The notes: a model not told the origin generated them from the sequence alone. A stretch of DNA of 10,868 nucleotides from JAWLCG01 sp041687295 (GCA_041687295.1 JAWLCG010000157.1:1-10868), one strand, 5' to 3'. Counted from the first letter of the stretch, positions 1 to 7,282 are shown. Made by a program: numbers and translations.

Positions 1-49
1 CCGAAGGTCGCCACCGCATTTTTCGTGGCATCTCGAATCCCGAAGGACT

Positions 50-69
50 CGACTGGTCCGGTGCAGTCG
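50..69 (-). terminator. Possible hairpin terminator after the PEP-CTERM gene
   Basis: Starting 3 nt past the TAA stop (73-75), the minus strand has a perfect 6-bp inverted repeat, CGACTG/CAGTCG, with an 8-nt loop. No clear U-tract follows, so intrinsic termination is only possible. Confidence 0.3.
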
Positions 70-72
70 GAT

Positions 73-696
73 TTACCGACGGCGGCGGATCAGGGCCAGG
101 CCGCCCAGGCCCAGGAGGCTCAGGGTCGCCGGCTCGGGGATGATGCCGCTGAAGTTGGTCTCGACGCCGTTGCTGTCGCCATCGAAGACGGCCGCACGCC
201 AGGTGCCGACGAAGTCGTTGCTGACGGTCAGGCGGGCGATCTGCTTGCGGCCAGAGGTGCCGCTGGGGTCGCTGTCATACCAGCTGATCGCGAGCCCGGC
301 GGTGTCGAACTTCACAGCGCCGATACCCCACAGGGCCGGGTTGATGGTGGAGACACCCGAGCCGACCGTCGGGCTGGTAACGTAGGTGTCGAACTCCAGG
401 TCCGGGGCAGCCGCGATCAGCGCAGCCAGGCCCGGGCCGCGGCCACTGGGATCACCGAACGCATGCTGGAAGATCGTGCCCTGCTCAGCGACCAGCTCGA
501 AGGCCGCGTTGGTCCAGTCAGCGCCGGTCATCACGACAAGGTCATAGGTCGTGTAGTCGGCCAGGGTGGCGACAGAACTGTTGTCGACCCAGACCAGGTT
601 GACGCCGGGGACGACGTCGCCCGGCAGAGTGATGGCCGCATTGGCGGCCACAGCCAGAACAGCAACCAGAACCAGAGAAAGCAAGCTGCGAGTCAT
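73..696 (-). CDS. PEP-CTERM sorting domain secreted protein
   Basis: A 207-aa exported protein. Residues 1-20 form a signal peptide (basic MTR, a Leu/Val/Ala core, ANA-A cleavage site). The last 23 residues are a PEP-CTERM anchor: IIPEPATLS at about 185-193, a Leu/Gly-rich hydrophobic segment, then RRRR at the very end. In characterised systems such tails are cut by an exosortase (EpsH/XrtA type), and the proteins are linked to exopolysaccharide and the cell surface. The middle (TYDLVVMTGADW, LEFDTYVTSP, IARLTVSNDFVGTW) resembles a beta-rich core I associate with planctomycete PEP-CTERM proteins of unknown function. I chose the ATG at 696 because GGAGG lies 7 nt upstream; an in-frame start at 741 would put 15 residues ahead of the signal peptide. 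No exosortase gene is in the window. The biochemical role is unknown. Confidence 0.9.
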   Translation of the reverse strand: MTRSLLSLVLVAVLAVAANAAITLPGDVVPGVNLVWVDNSSVATLADYTTYDLVVMTGADWTNAAFELVAEQGTIFQHAFGDPSGRGPGLAALIAAAPDLEFDTYVTSPTVGSGVSTINPALWGIGAVKFDTAGLAISWYDSDPSGTSGRKQIARLTVSNDFVGTWRAAVFDGDSNGVETNFSGIIPEPATLSLLGLGGLALIRRRR

Positions 697-703
697 TGCA
701 TCT

Positions 704-708
704 CCTCC
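704..708 (-). promoter_or_regulatory. Ribosome binding site deciding the PEP-CTERM start
   Basis: GGAGG on the minus strand, 7 nt before the ATG at 696, within the longer purine run GGAGGAGA. It selects this start over the in-frame ATG at 741. Confidence 0.75.
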
Positions 709-780
709 ATCCAAAGTTAGAGAGTTTTGTCCATCACCCACAAAAGACCTGAAGACTCGATTTGGTTCCCAGGTGCCTTT

Positions 781-809
781 ATCTTAAACCGGGTCCTCAG
801 AATACGCAA
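781..809 (-). promoter_or_regulatory. Candidate sigma70-type promoter for the PEP-CTERM gene
   Basis: On the minus strand TTGCGT (809-804) and TAAGAT (786-781) are separated by exactly 17 nt. This would start transcription near 774 and leave a leader of about 78 nt before the ATG at 696. The match is partial (3/6 and 4/6), supported mainly by the spacing and by the local drop in GC. Confidence 0.35.
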
Positions 810-1221
810 TAGGAGAAATTCCTTCGTTCCGCGACTTCTGCCCACCGAGGCAGCGACTCGGGGTCGAGTCAGGCGTATGCGACTTGTTTGAACGGTGAGC
901 CATGCATGTGATGATACCGCAGGAGCCCGTTTCGTCAATACGGTTAATCGTCACTTCCAGCCATCGCGGGCTTTCGGGGACGATTTTGCCGGCCCGCCGG
1001 GAGGAAATCGCCCTGGGCGTATTGACGCAAGAGTCTTTAGGCATTCGCCTTAGGTTTGACTGCTTGGGGCGGGTCCGCTGGCTTTTTTGCCGGCCTTGCC
1101 CTTGCCGTGCGACCCCTACAGGCGGTAAGAATCCACCTGAAAGCCACTTTGCGGGATCTTCCGACCCCTCCTCCGACGCGTCTTTGGGCGCCCACGAGGG
1201 TACCGCGACCCGGCCGAGCGC
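810..1221. other. Intergenic stretch with no recognised gene
   Basis: The region between the divergent PEP-CTERM and glycoside hydrolase genes is visibly less GC-rich than the rest. Open frames of up to 200 codons exist on both strands, but their translations are rich in Arg, Ser, Pro and Cys, lack domain-like patterning, and have no good ribosome sites. No RNA gene was recognised. Confidence 0.5.
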
Positions 1222-1228
1222 GTGAATA

Positions 1229-1257
1229 TGGGCAAGCCAGGAAATATGGGATACTAT
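1229..1257 (+). promoter_or_regulatory. Candidate sigma70-type promoter for the glycoside hydrolase gene
   Basis: TGGGCA (1229-1234) and TACTAT (1252-1257) are separated by 17 nt, each matching the consensus at 4 of 6 positions or slightly better. Transcription would start near 1265, about 110 nt before the ATG at 1374. Suggestive only. Confidence 0.3.
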
Positions 1258-1373
1258 CTCTGCGGTTCGTGCATCGGGGAAATCCCTGACGACAGAGGCC
1301 GATCGGCCTGCCCGGCGGTGGTTCCGCGGGCGGGTCGGGTCGGCGAGCGGCACACATCTGGAGCGACAAAACG

Positions 1374-3548
1374 ATGAGCACGACACTTGGCGAGGCGCTG
1401 AAGAACTGGTTCGTCTTCCATCCGGAGGAGGACTTTGGCCCCAGCGCGATCGACGCCAGCGGCTGGCTGGACGCGCCGGCGGGTCGGCACGGCTTCGTCC
1501 AGCCGGCGGGGGAGGGGCTGGCCTTTGAGGACGGCACGGTGGTGCAGTTCTGGGGGGTGAACATCTGCAACGGCCGGGTCGCCTGCGACGCCGCCACGGC
1601 CGAGCGGTGGGCAGGGCTGCTGGCCAAGTATGGCGTCAACGGCGTGCGGTTCCACAAGTTCACCTGGCCGGGGGAGGAGGGCATCGGCTCGGGCGTCCGC
1701 TCGCCAGACCTCGACCCGGCCAAGCTGGCCCGCATGGACGCCTTCGTCGCCCGCATGCACCGGGCGGGCATCTACCTGGGCTGGTCGCACATCTACGGCC
1801 ATCGCGTCATGCCCGGCGACCGCGAGCGCCTGGCGGCCTACGACGAGGTCGCCGCCGCCGGGGCCAACCACCTCAAGGGCTCGACGATCGGCCTGGTGCA
1901 CTTCGCGCCGGACCTGCAGGATCTGTCCATCGAGCTGACGGTGAACCTGCTGGAGCACGTCAACGCCGACCTCGGCCAGCGCTACGCCGACGACGCGGGC
2001 CTGGCCTTCATTGAGCTGCAGAACGAGGACGACATCTTCTTCAGCACCACGATGAACTGGGTCGAGCAGTGCCCGACGTACAAGAGGCTCTTCTGCGAGC
2101 AGTTCAGCGACTGGCTGCGCGGCCGATACGGTGACCACAAGGGCCTGGTCGAGGCCTGGGGCGCCCGCGCCCTGGACGCCTACCCCGACCGCATGCGGGG
2201 CGAGCACCTCGACGCGAGGAACCTCTACCCCATCGCCCACGACTGGTGGTTCAGCCCGGAGGGCCTGGCCAAGCAGCAGGCGGAGCTGGGCACGGGCCGA
2301 CGGCTGCTGGACACGGCCCGGTTCCTGTACGAGACGCAGAACGCGTTCTACGACCGCTTCGCCGCCGCCATCCGGGCGACGGGCTACCGGGGCTGCATCG
2401 TCGGCTCGTGCTGGCAGGCGGGCACGGGCGTGAGCCATTACTACAACCTCCACAGCGACGCCCGCATGGGCCTGGTGGACCGCCACAACTACTTCGGCGG
2501 CGGCACGGGCCACAACATGGAGAAGGGGCCTGTGCGGAATCGGGCCATGGTGCAGCAGCCCGGCTCGGGCCTGCTGAGCACGGGGCGGCAGATGGTCAAG
2601 GGCCAGCCGTTCCAGATCTCCGAGTGGATCAGCATGCTGCCCAACGAGTGGATCGCCGAGGGCGCCCCGGTGGTGGCCGTCTATGGCCTGGGGCTGCAGG
2701 GCTGGGCGGCGTCGTACGTCTTCGCCAGCAACTACGACCGCCTCACCGAGACGCTGGACATGCCCAACGTCTACAACGCCAACAACCCCACGCAGATGGG
2801 CCTGTACCCGGCCCTGGCCCGCATGCTCTACCGCGGCGACGTCAGGCCCGCCGAGCCGCTGGCCGTGCGGCACGTGCACATCCCGAGTTTGCTGGAGGGG
2901 CGGGTCGGCTTCGAGGAGACCGTCAAGCAGAAGGGCGACCAGAAGGCCATCTCCGGCGACCTGCCGGCCGAGGCCCTGGCCATCGGCAAGGTGCAGGTGG
3001 AGTACACCGACACCTTCGTGCCCACCGAGACGCCCGACCTGTCGAAGTGGATCGACACCGCCCGCGGCGTGGTCCGCTCGATGACGGGCCAGCTGGCCTG
3101 GCACGGCGGCGAGCAGGGCTACTTCACGGTCGACACCCCCGGCACGGCCGCTGTGGTGGGCTTCGCCGGCGGCCAGCAGTGCCGCCTCGCCCAGGCCACG
3201 CTGGAGGTGTATACGCCGTTCGTCGTGCTGTTCGTGACGAGCCTGGACCGCGAGAAGGGCATCGGCCAGGCCGAGCGGATCCTGGTGACGGCCATCGCCC
3301 GGGCCCGCAACAGCGGCATGCGGTACAACGCCGACCACACGCAGCTCGAAGACGTGGGCGGCCCGCCGATCCTGCTCGAACCCGTCCGCGCCCGCATCGC
3401 CCTGACCCGCCCGGGCACCCCCACGGTGCACGTGCTCGACCACGTCGGCCGACGCACGGGCCGAACCGTGCCCGTCAGCGCCGAGGGCTTCACCATCGAC
3501 GGCGCCGAGCACCAGGCCATCTACTACGAGGTGACCTACGAGAAGTAG
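1374..3548 (+). CDS. Clan-A glycoside-hydrolase-like protein (cellulase-superfamily TIM barrel)
   Basis: 724 aa with no signal peptide, so apparently cytoplasmic. The N-terminal segment ending in FEDGTVVQFWGVNICNG (about 51-67) is the lead-in typical of GH5/GH42-like enzymes. The barrel follows: YGVNGVRFHKF at 86-96, IYLGWSHIYGH at 133-143, then FIELQNEDD at 212-220. There N217-E218 fits the acid/base Asn-Glu pair after strand 4, and E417 in QISEW fits the strand-7 nucleophile. Both assignments come from motif position only. Residues about 560-724 look like a beta-sandwich C-terminal domain. GGAG lies 10 nt before the ATG. The downstream neighbour is convergent, so the gene is probably monocistronic. 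The substrate cannot be read from sequence; an oligosaccharide taken up into the cell is a reasonable guess. A GH family number is not assigned. Confidence 0.82.
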   Translation: MSTTLGEALKNWFVFHPEEDFGPSAIDASGWLDAPAGRHGFVQPAGEGLAFEDGTVVQFWGVNICNGRVACDAATAERWAGLLAKYGVNGVRFHKFTWPGEEGIGSGVRSPDLDPAKLARMDAFVARMHRAGIYLGWSHIYGHRVMPGDRERLAAYDEVAAAGANHLKGSTIGLVHFAPDLQDLSIELTVNLLEHVNADLGQRYADDAGLAFIELQNEDDIFFSTTMNWVEQCPTYKRLFCEQFSDWLRGRYGDHKGLVEAWGARALDAYPDRMRGEHLDARNLYPIAHDWWFSPEGLAKQQAELGTGRRLLDTARFLYETQNAFYDRFAAAIRATGYRGCIVGSCWQAGTGVSHYYNLHSDARMGLVDRHNYFGGGTGHNMEKGPVRNRAMVQQPGSGLLSTGRQMVKGQPFQISEWISMLPNEWIAEGAPVVAVYGLGLQGWAASYVFASNYDRLTETLDMPNVYNANNPTQMGLYPALARMLYRGDVRPAEPLAVRHVHIPSLLEGRVGFEETVKQKGDQKAISGDLPAEALAIGKVQVEYTDTFVPTETPDLSKWIDTARGVVRSMTGQLAWHGGEQGYFTVDTPGTAAVVGFAGGQQCRLAQATLEVYTPFVVLFVTSLDREKGIGQAERILVTAIARARNSGMRYNADHTQLEDVGGPPILLEPVRARIALTRPGTPTVHVLDHVGRRTGRTVPVSAEGFTIDGAEHQAIYYEVTYEK

Positions 3549-3554
3549 CCCGTG

Positions 3555-3597
3555 CCCCGTAGGCCGGGCCTCGCTGCGCTCGACCCGGCCTACGGGG
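3555..3597. terminator. Bidirectional hairpin/palindrome between convergent genes
   Basis: Perfect 14-bp arms CCCCGTAGGCCGGG (3555-3568) and CCCGGCCTACGGGG (3584-3597) around a 15-nt loop that can itself pair TCG with CGA. It starts 6 nt after the hydrolase stop and ends 6 nt before the epimerase stop, an ideal place for a shared terminator. It has no T-tract on either side. The arm sequence also resembles dispersed palindromic (REP-like) repeats, so it may be both. Confidence 0.6.
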
Positions 3598-3603
3598 CCG
3601 GGC

Positions 3604-4464
3604 CTACTCGAACAGGCCGGTCTGTTCGGGGCGCCAGTCGTAGGCGGCGGTGATGGCGGCGATGTCGACGAGGGCCTCCATCGCGTCGGCGGCCGTGCGC
3701 AGGGGCACGTTGGGGTAGAAGCGGGCGATGACCTCGGGAATGGGCTGGCCCAGCAGGTTGTCCGGGGCGGCCGGCAGCAGGCAGCGGTAGCCCGGCCGGG
3801 GGCGCTGGAGGATCGCGACGACCAGCGAGGCTGCGTCCGGCTGGGCGAGGTAGCTGAAGACCTCGTCGATGTTGCCGAACCATCGGCCGGCGTCGCCGGA
3901 TCGGCGGCGCATCCAGTGCATATGGCGCTCATCCATGATCCACGGGAAGCGGATGGCCGTGGCGGACAGGCCCTCGACCATGTCGGCCAGGTAGCGCAAC
4001 TGCTGCTCTCCGTGGATCTTGCTGAGTGCGTAGAGGTTGCCCGGCCGAGGCGGCACGTCGCCGTCGAGCGGCAGGTAGGCCAGGCCGCTGGGCTGGTCGA
4101 CGTCGTCCATGCCCCCGCGGGTGCCGGTGATGGCCTGGATGCTGCTGGAGAAGACCACGTTGCGGATGCCCCGGTCGCAGGCGGCCTGGAAGACGTTGAG
4201 GTCGAGCGTGACGTTGTCGGTGTAGGTCTGCTGGCCCAGCACGCCGCCGCGCATGTGGGGGTGGTTGGCCAGGTGGACCACCGCGTCGCAGCCCTCGGCC
4301 AGGCGATAGGCCCCGAAGGGCTCCAGCAGGTCGACCAGCTCCAGCGGGAAGGGCGTGTCCCGCCAGACCTTGTCCGCGCCCCGCACCTCATGGCCGGCCG
4401 ACAGCAGGGCCTCGCCCACCGCCCGGCCCAGATGGCCCGCTCCGCCCGTCACCAGCACGTGCAT
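3604..4464 (-). CDS. NAD-dependent epimerase/dehydratase (extended SDR)
   Basis: A 286-aa cytoplasmic protein of the extended short-chain dehydrogenase/reductase family, acting on sugars or nucleotide sugars with NAD(P). The Rossmann motif TGGAGHLG (residues 6-13) binds the cofactor, an acidic patch (GADKVW) follows strand 2, VVHLANH is the strand-4 motif, FSSS (105-108) supplies the catalytic Ser, and the Tyr/Lys pair is YALSK (Y145, K149). Length fits UDP-sugar epimerase-like or uronate-dehydrogenase-like members; these motifs do not settle the substrate. The start at 4464 has AAGGAG 8 nt upstream and begins directly with the first beta strand (MHVLVTGG); the longer frame from 4497 adds 11 unpatterned residues. 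It converges with the glycoside hydrolase, which hints at carbohydrate metabolism but proves no link. Confidence 0.9.
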   Translation of the reverse strand: MHVLVTGGAGHLGRAVGEALLSAGHEVRGADKVWRDTPFPLELVDLLEPFGAYRLAEGCDAVVHLANHPHMRGGVLGQQTYTDNVTLDLNVFQAACDRGIRNVVFSSSIQAITGTRGGMDDVDQPSGLAYLPLDGDVPPRPGNLYALSKIHGEQQLRYLADMVEGLSATAIRFPWIMDERHMHWMRRRSGDAGRWFGNIDEVFSYLAQPDAASLVVAILQRPRPGYRCLLPAAPDNLLGQPIPEVIARFYPNVPLRTAADAMEALVDIAAITAAYDWRPEQTGLFE

Positions 4465-4472
4465 ACGCTCTG

Positions 4473-4478
4473 CTCCTT
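4473..4478 (-). promoter_or_regulatory. Ribosome binding site deciding the epimerase start
   Basis: AAGGAG on the minus strand, 8 nt before the ATG at 4464. It favours this start over the in-frame start at 4497. Confidence 0.7.
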
Positions 4479-4558
4479 GATTCTCAGGGGTACTCACTAC
4501 AGCTTACGCGCCCGCCGACCCCGCCGCCAGGGGTAGCCAGGACAGGTGCGGCACACGG

Positions 4559-4645
4559 TCCGGATTGGGTTCGTTTCCCCGGCGGTATTTGGCCGTTAGC
4601 GGCTGGAGCCGGTGGGCTTGGCCCCATCCGAATTGGGTTCGTTTC
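4559..4645. repeat. Two direct copies of a 19-nt motif
   Basis: TCCGGATTGGGTTCGTTTC (4559-4577) and TCCGAATTGGGTTCGTTTC (4627-4645) match at 18 of 19 positions and start 68 nt apart. This is far more similar than the sequence between them and is not explained by coding. It is probably a short dispersed repeat of this genome. Confidence 0.6.
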
Positions 4646-4808
4646 GTCACCCCCCAGGGCCACCGGCCGGACGGGAGGCGGCGGGGCGTCCTGCAGCAGA
4701 ACAGTTACTATTCGCAATGCCCTCTGGGCAGGCGATTCGCCAGGGCAGGCCGGCGGCAGGGCGTGCAGGTCCTGTCCCTAGTAAAGCGCAGGGGCGGTTC
4801 TGCCCAGC

Positions 4809-4844
4809 GCGGGCTTCGCCCGCAACCCAACCCGAATCCGTACT
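4809..4844 (+). repeat. REP-like hairpin module, divergent copy
   Basis: A hairpin GCGGGC/GCCCGC (4809-4814/4818-4823) with a TTC loop is followed by an A/C-rich tail (AACCCAACCCGAATCCGTAC). The layout and tail resemble the better-preserved module at 4871-4907, so this may be a weaker third member of the same repeat. Confidence 0.4.
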
Positions 4845-4870
4845 GCGGCCCGGTGGTCCAGAGAAACAGC

Positions 4871-4907
4871 GCGGGGGCTCTGCCCCCACACCCCCGGGAT
4901 TTATCGC
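4871..4907 (+). repeat. REP-like hairpin module, copy 1
   Basis: Stem GGGGGC/GCCCCC (4873-4878/4882-4887) with a TCT loop, then a tail CACACCCCCGGGATTTATCGC. The reverse complement of the whole unit closely matches 5001-5038. Confidence 0.6.
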
Positions 4908-5000
4908 TTCAGGGCCCCCAGCATGGGGTGGGCTCACGCCCCTACCGGTCGGCCGGGCCCGAGGGCGGATGGCTCAGAGCCTCTGCCGGTGGGCCCGAAT

Positions 5001-5038
5001 GCGCAAAAATCCCGGCCTCTGGGGCAGAGCCCCAGGGG
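5001..5038 (-). repeat. REP-like hairpin module, inverted copy 2
   Basis: Inverted relative to 4871-4907. The unit begins GCGCAAAAATCCCGG and ends in a 10-bp stem CCTCTGGGGC/GCCCCAGGGG (5016-5025/5029-5038, one G-T pair) with an AGA loop. The two copies face each other across about 93 nt, the arrangement of REP pairs (BIME/REPIN-like). Confidence 0.6.
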
Positions 5039-5040
5039 AG

Positions 5041-5321
5041 TTTCTCCGGTGGTGGGGCTGGAGAAATCGTTGCAGAAGATCGTGGTTCTGGACATTAGTG
5101 GCACAGGCGACGAGGGCGTCAGAACCGCCCGCGAGAGGCCGCCGCCGAGGTTCCGTGTGCAGGACTACAGCCTACGCGCCAGGGCGCGGCATGCCCAGGG
5201 GGCCGCCGGCGGATCGGCCGGCAGTACCGCAGAACAAGTGGCCTTGCCAGGCGGTCGCGGTATGGTCCTGGCGGGATCGTCCGGCCTGAGGCATCCGGGC
5301 TGGCGATGGGAGCCAGGACGG
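5041..5321. other. Intergenic remainder without a recognised gene
   Basis: Contains one 7-bp inverted repeat, TTTCTCC/GGAGAAA (5041-5047/5060-5066), and the second copy of the 17-nt direct repeat. Open frames of up to 225 codons run through the region, but their translations shift character at each repeat and lack domain patterning. I call it non-coding. Confidence 0.5.
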
Positions 5322-5350
5322 CTGACCGGGCCGGGCAGGGGGGCTAAAAT
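5322..5350 (+). promoter_or_regulatory. Candidate sigma70-type promoter for the methyltransferase
   Basis: CTGACC (5322-5327) and TAAAAT (5345-5350) are separated by exactly 17 nt. The -10 box matches the consensus at 5 of 6 positions and sits in otherwise GC-rich DNA. The predicted transcription start is near 5357, about 45 nt before the ATG at 5402. Confidence 0.5.
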
Positions 5351-5401
5351 GGGGGCGCTTCATAGCTCGTGCAAGCCGATCCCCCAACTGAGGACTAACC
5401 G

Positions 5402-6259
5402 ATGTGGACAGACTCTATCTGCAGGGAGATACTGCAGCCTGGCGGAGAGGAATTCCTACGCCTGATGCACCGGTTGTACGTGGGGTGCGAGTCGATCCTT
5501 CTCGACGCCGGGCAGGTCGGCCAAGCCGTGGACCTGGGGCTCGCACGCATGCACGCCGGCCGGCCGGTACTCACCGCGGCCGGGTACATCGTGGGCAACA
5601 TCGCCAAGGAGCATTGCATCTGGCTGGATGGGGGGCGATGTCTGCCCATGCCGCATCCCCCCGGATGGATGGTCGATGACTGTGATGTGCTCGACCTGGG
5701 CTGCAGCTACGGACGATGGCTTTGGCAGTTTCAGCGGACGGCGCGGTCGGTCGTGGGCCTTGAGATGCAGCCGGAGTACATCGCCCTGGGCCGGGCCCTG
5801 GCTCAGCGGGAGGGTGTCGAGCCGCCGCCGGTTCACTGTGGCTCGGCCGAGGATGTTCTGCAGTACGTGCCGCCGGCGTCGCTGGACCTGGTGTTCGCCC
5901 GTCTGGTCTTCAACCATGTGCACATTGGCCGAACGCTGCGGGGCGCCTGGGCGGTGCTGCGGCCCGGGGGCGTGCTCTGGATGCACGTGGAACCCCTGCG
6001 GGTCGTGCTGCGTCGGCTGACCCGCCACCGCCGGCTGCCGAGTGTCTGCTTCGATCTGTTCGCCGTGGCCAATTCGCTGTTGTTCACGCTGAGCGGCTGG
6101 CAGACGGGGGTCGCCTGGCCCGGGCGGATGCATGCGGTCCACAAGCCCTGCTACCCCTCCCAGGCCTGCTGGCGCAAGGTCCTGTCGCAGGCCGGCTATG
6201 AGGGTTTCCAGCCGGTCGAGGGGGTCGCCCCGGTCTTCTGGGCCCGCAAGCGGGGCTGA
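5402..6259 (+). CDS. Class I SAM-dependent methyltransferase
   Basis: A 285-aa soluble protein with a Rossmann-like methyltransferase core. Motif I is VLDLGCSYG (96-104), the SAM-binding glycine loop. The acidic residue after strand 2 is in VVGLEMQPEYIALG (117-130). A GSAEDV segment (147-152) contacts the adenine region in related enzymes. Motif II is SLDLVFARLVFNHV (160-173), and LRPGGVLWMHVEP (186-198) is the post-core strand. Residues 1-90 are a non-standard N-terminal extension of unknown role. The segment 199-285 would form the substrate-side cap. GAGG lies 8 nt before the ATG. The methyl acceptor cannot be inferred; the pattern resembles Methyltransf_11/25 families acting on small molecules. 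It is apparently monocistronic, with the amidohydrolase convergent 39 nt away. Confidence 0.85.
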   Translation: MWTDSICREILQPGGEEFLRLMHRLYVGCESILLDAGQVGQAVDLGLARMHAGRPVLTAAGYIVGNIAKEHCIWLDGGRCLPMPHPPGWMVDDCDVLDLGCSYGRWLWQFQRTARSVVGLEMQPEYIALGRALAQREGVEPPPVHCGSAEDVLQYVPPASLDLVFARLVFNHVHIGRTLRGAWAVLRPGGVLWMHVEPLRVVLRRLTRHRRLPSVCFDLFAVANSLLFTLSGWQTGVAWPGRMHAVHKPCYPSQACWRKVLSQAGYEGFQPVEGVAPVFWARKRG

Positions 6260-6298
6260 TCGGCCAGCGGGCCTGCCCGTGCGCGAGAGGCCGGCGGC

Positions 6299-7282
6299 CT
6301 ACAGGTTGTCCATCCAGCGCTGGGCGTTGGTGGTGAGGACCTTGTCCAGGACGTCGTCGGGCAGGGCCAGGCCCTGGGCGCGGAGGTTGAGGTAGTCCAC
6401 CGGCCCGTCGGTCCGCAGGAACGCGAGGCTGGCGGTGTAGCAGGTTCGCATCCAGCCCAGCGCGTCGGCGCGGGCGTCGGCGTCGAGCTGGGTGTGGGGC
6501 GTTCGGCTGACGACGTCGGTGCCGAAGATCAGCCGATCGGGGAACTCCAGGAAGAACTCGCGGACGGCGGCGTGGTCGCGGGCGGCGTGGACCATCAGGT
6601 TGCCCAGCCGGGCCGAGAAGTCCACCGAGAAGTGCGGCCAGGCGCGCAGGCGGCGGGCGACCTCGTTGAGGTCGTGCTCCATCGAGCCCAGGTGCGCCCC
6701 GATGATCCGCAGGCGGGGGTGGCGCTCGACGAGCCGGTCGCGGGCGGCGAGGATCTGCTCGTGGCTGGGCACGTCGGGTCGGCCATAGAAGTGCCACTCC
6801 GGGTGCTTGCTGAAGTAGTTGTAGTGGGGCTGGCCCGGCACGAGCGGCTCCCAGGCGGCCCGGGGGTCGGCGGCGTGGATCATCAGCGATCGGCCCTGGC
6901 GCTCGAGCCAGCTGTAGATCGGCTCGAAGATCGGGTCGTCGAACATGACGTACTCGCCGGCGGGGTTCTGCAGGCGCATGCCGATATTCTTCCACACCTT
7001 CACGGTGGCCGAGCCGGCCTCGAAGTCCTTCTGCAACTGGGCGATGATCTGGTCGGCGTAGTCGGTCTCTTCGAAGGTGGGCATGCGGAAGGCGGTGCAC
7101 CAGGCGAAGCGGTCGGGCCGGGCGTCCGTCAGCTCGCGGAAGCGGTCGGTGTGGACACGCCACTCGTCGGTGGCGTCGCGCGAGACGCTGATGTTGACCA
7201 GCTTGAGGTCGAACTCATCCAGCAGGGCGAGCGACTCGGCGTGGTCGGGCACGGCGTGGAGATGGGCGTCGATGATGGGCAT
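6299..7282 (-). CDS. Amidohydrolase-2 family metal-dependent hydrolase/decarboxylase
   Basis: 327 aa, cytoplasmic, a TIM-barrel metal hydrolase of the amidohydrolase superfamily (Amidohydro_2 type). Visible metal and active-site residues are the strand-1 HxH (DAHLH, H7 and H9), H136 in LMIHAADP, H197 in IIGAHLGS and D256 in LIFGTDVV. Lysines 95 and 98 in VKVWKNIG lie near where some relatives carry a modified Lys. Family members hydrolyse lactones or amides or decarboxylate aromatic acids; nothing here picks one. The length is typical. The ATG at 7282 has AGGAG 7 nt upstream. It is in the same direction as the Pup-ligase-like operon but separated from it by about 120 nt of non-coding DNA and a decayed gene, so co-transcription is doubtful. 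Confidence 0.88.
   Translation of the reverse strand: MPIIDAHLHAVPDHAESLALLDEFDLKLVNISVSRDATDEWRVHTDRFRELTDARPDRFAWCTAFRMPTFEETDYADQIIAQLQKDFEAGSATVKVWKNIGMRLQNPAGEYVMFDDPIFEPIYSWLERQGRSLMIHAADPRAAWEPLVPGQPHYNYFSKHPEWHFYGRPDVPSHEQILAARDRLVERHPRLRIIGAHLGSMEHDLNEVARRLRAWPHFSVDFSARLGNLMVHAARDHAAVREFFLEFPDRLIFGTDVVSRTPHTQLDADARADALGWMRTCYTASLAFLRTDGPVDYLNLRAQGLALPDDVLDKVLTTNAQRWMDNL

Larger units (their letters stand above)
4496..5180. repeat. 17-nt direct repeat flanking the intergenic region
   Basis: ACTACAGCTTACGCGCC at 4496-4512 and ACTACAGCCTACGCGCC at 5164-5180 differ at one base and lie in the same orientation 668 nt apart. Together they bracket most of the repeat-rich intergenic region. 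They could be members of a dispersed repeat or traces of an insertion or duplication. Confidence 0.55.

Noticed and set aside
1254..4391. A 1045-codon open frame on the minus strand
   Set aside because: It runs antisense through the hydrolase and out of frame through the epimerase. Its translation is low-complexity Ala/Arg/Pro/Val sequence with no domain pattern. It is a by-product of GC-rich codon use.
4559..5180. CRISPR array
   Set aside because: The repeats are of different kinds, irregularly spaced, partly inverted and at most two or three copies each. No cas genes are nearby.
4565..5465. Overlapping plus-strand open frames in the epimerase-methyltransferase gap
   Set aside because: They run straight through hairpins and repeats, have no good ribosome sites and change character at each repeat. 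A short stretch (LEKSLQKIVVLDISGTG, about 5059-5109) looks protein-like but is isolated.
6268..6279. Terminator between the methyltransferase and the amidohydrolase
   Set aside because: Only a 4-bp CGGG/CCCG stem with no T-tract; too weak to annotate.
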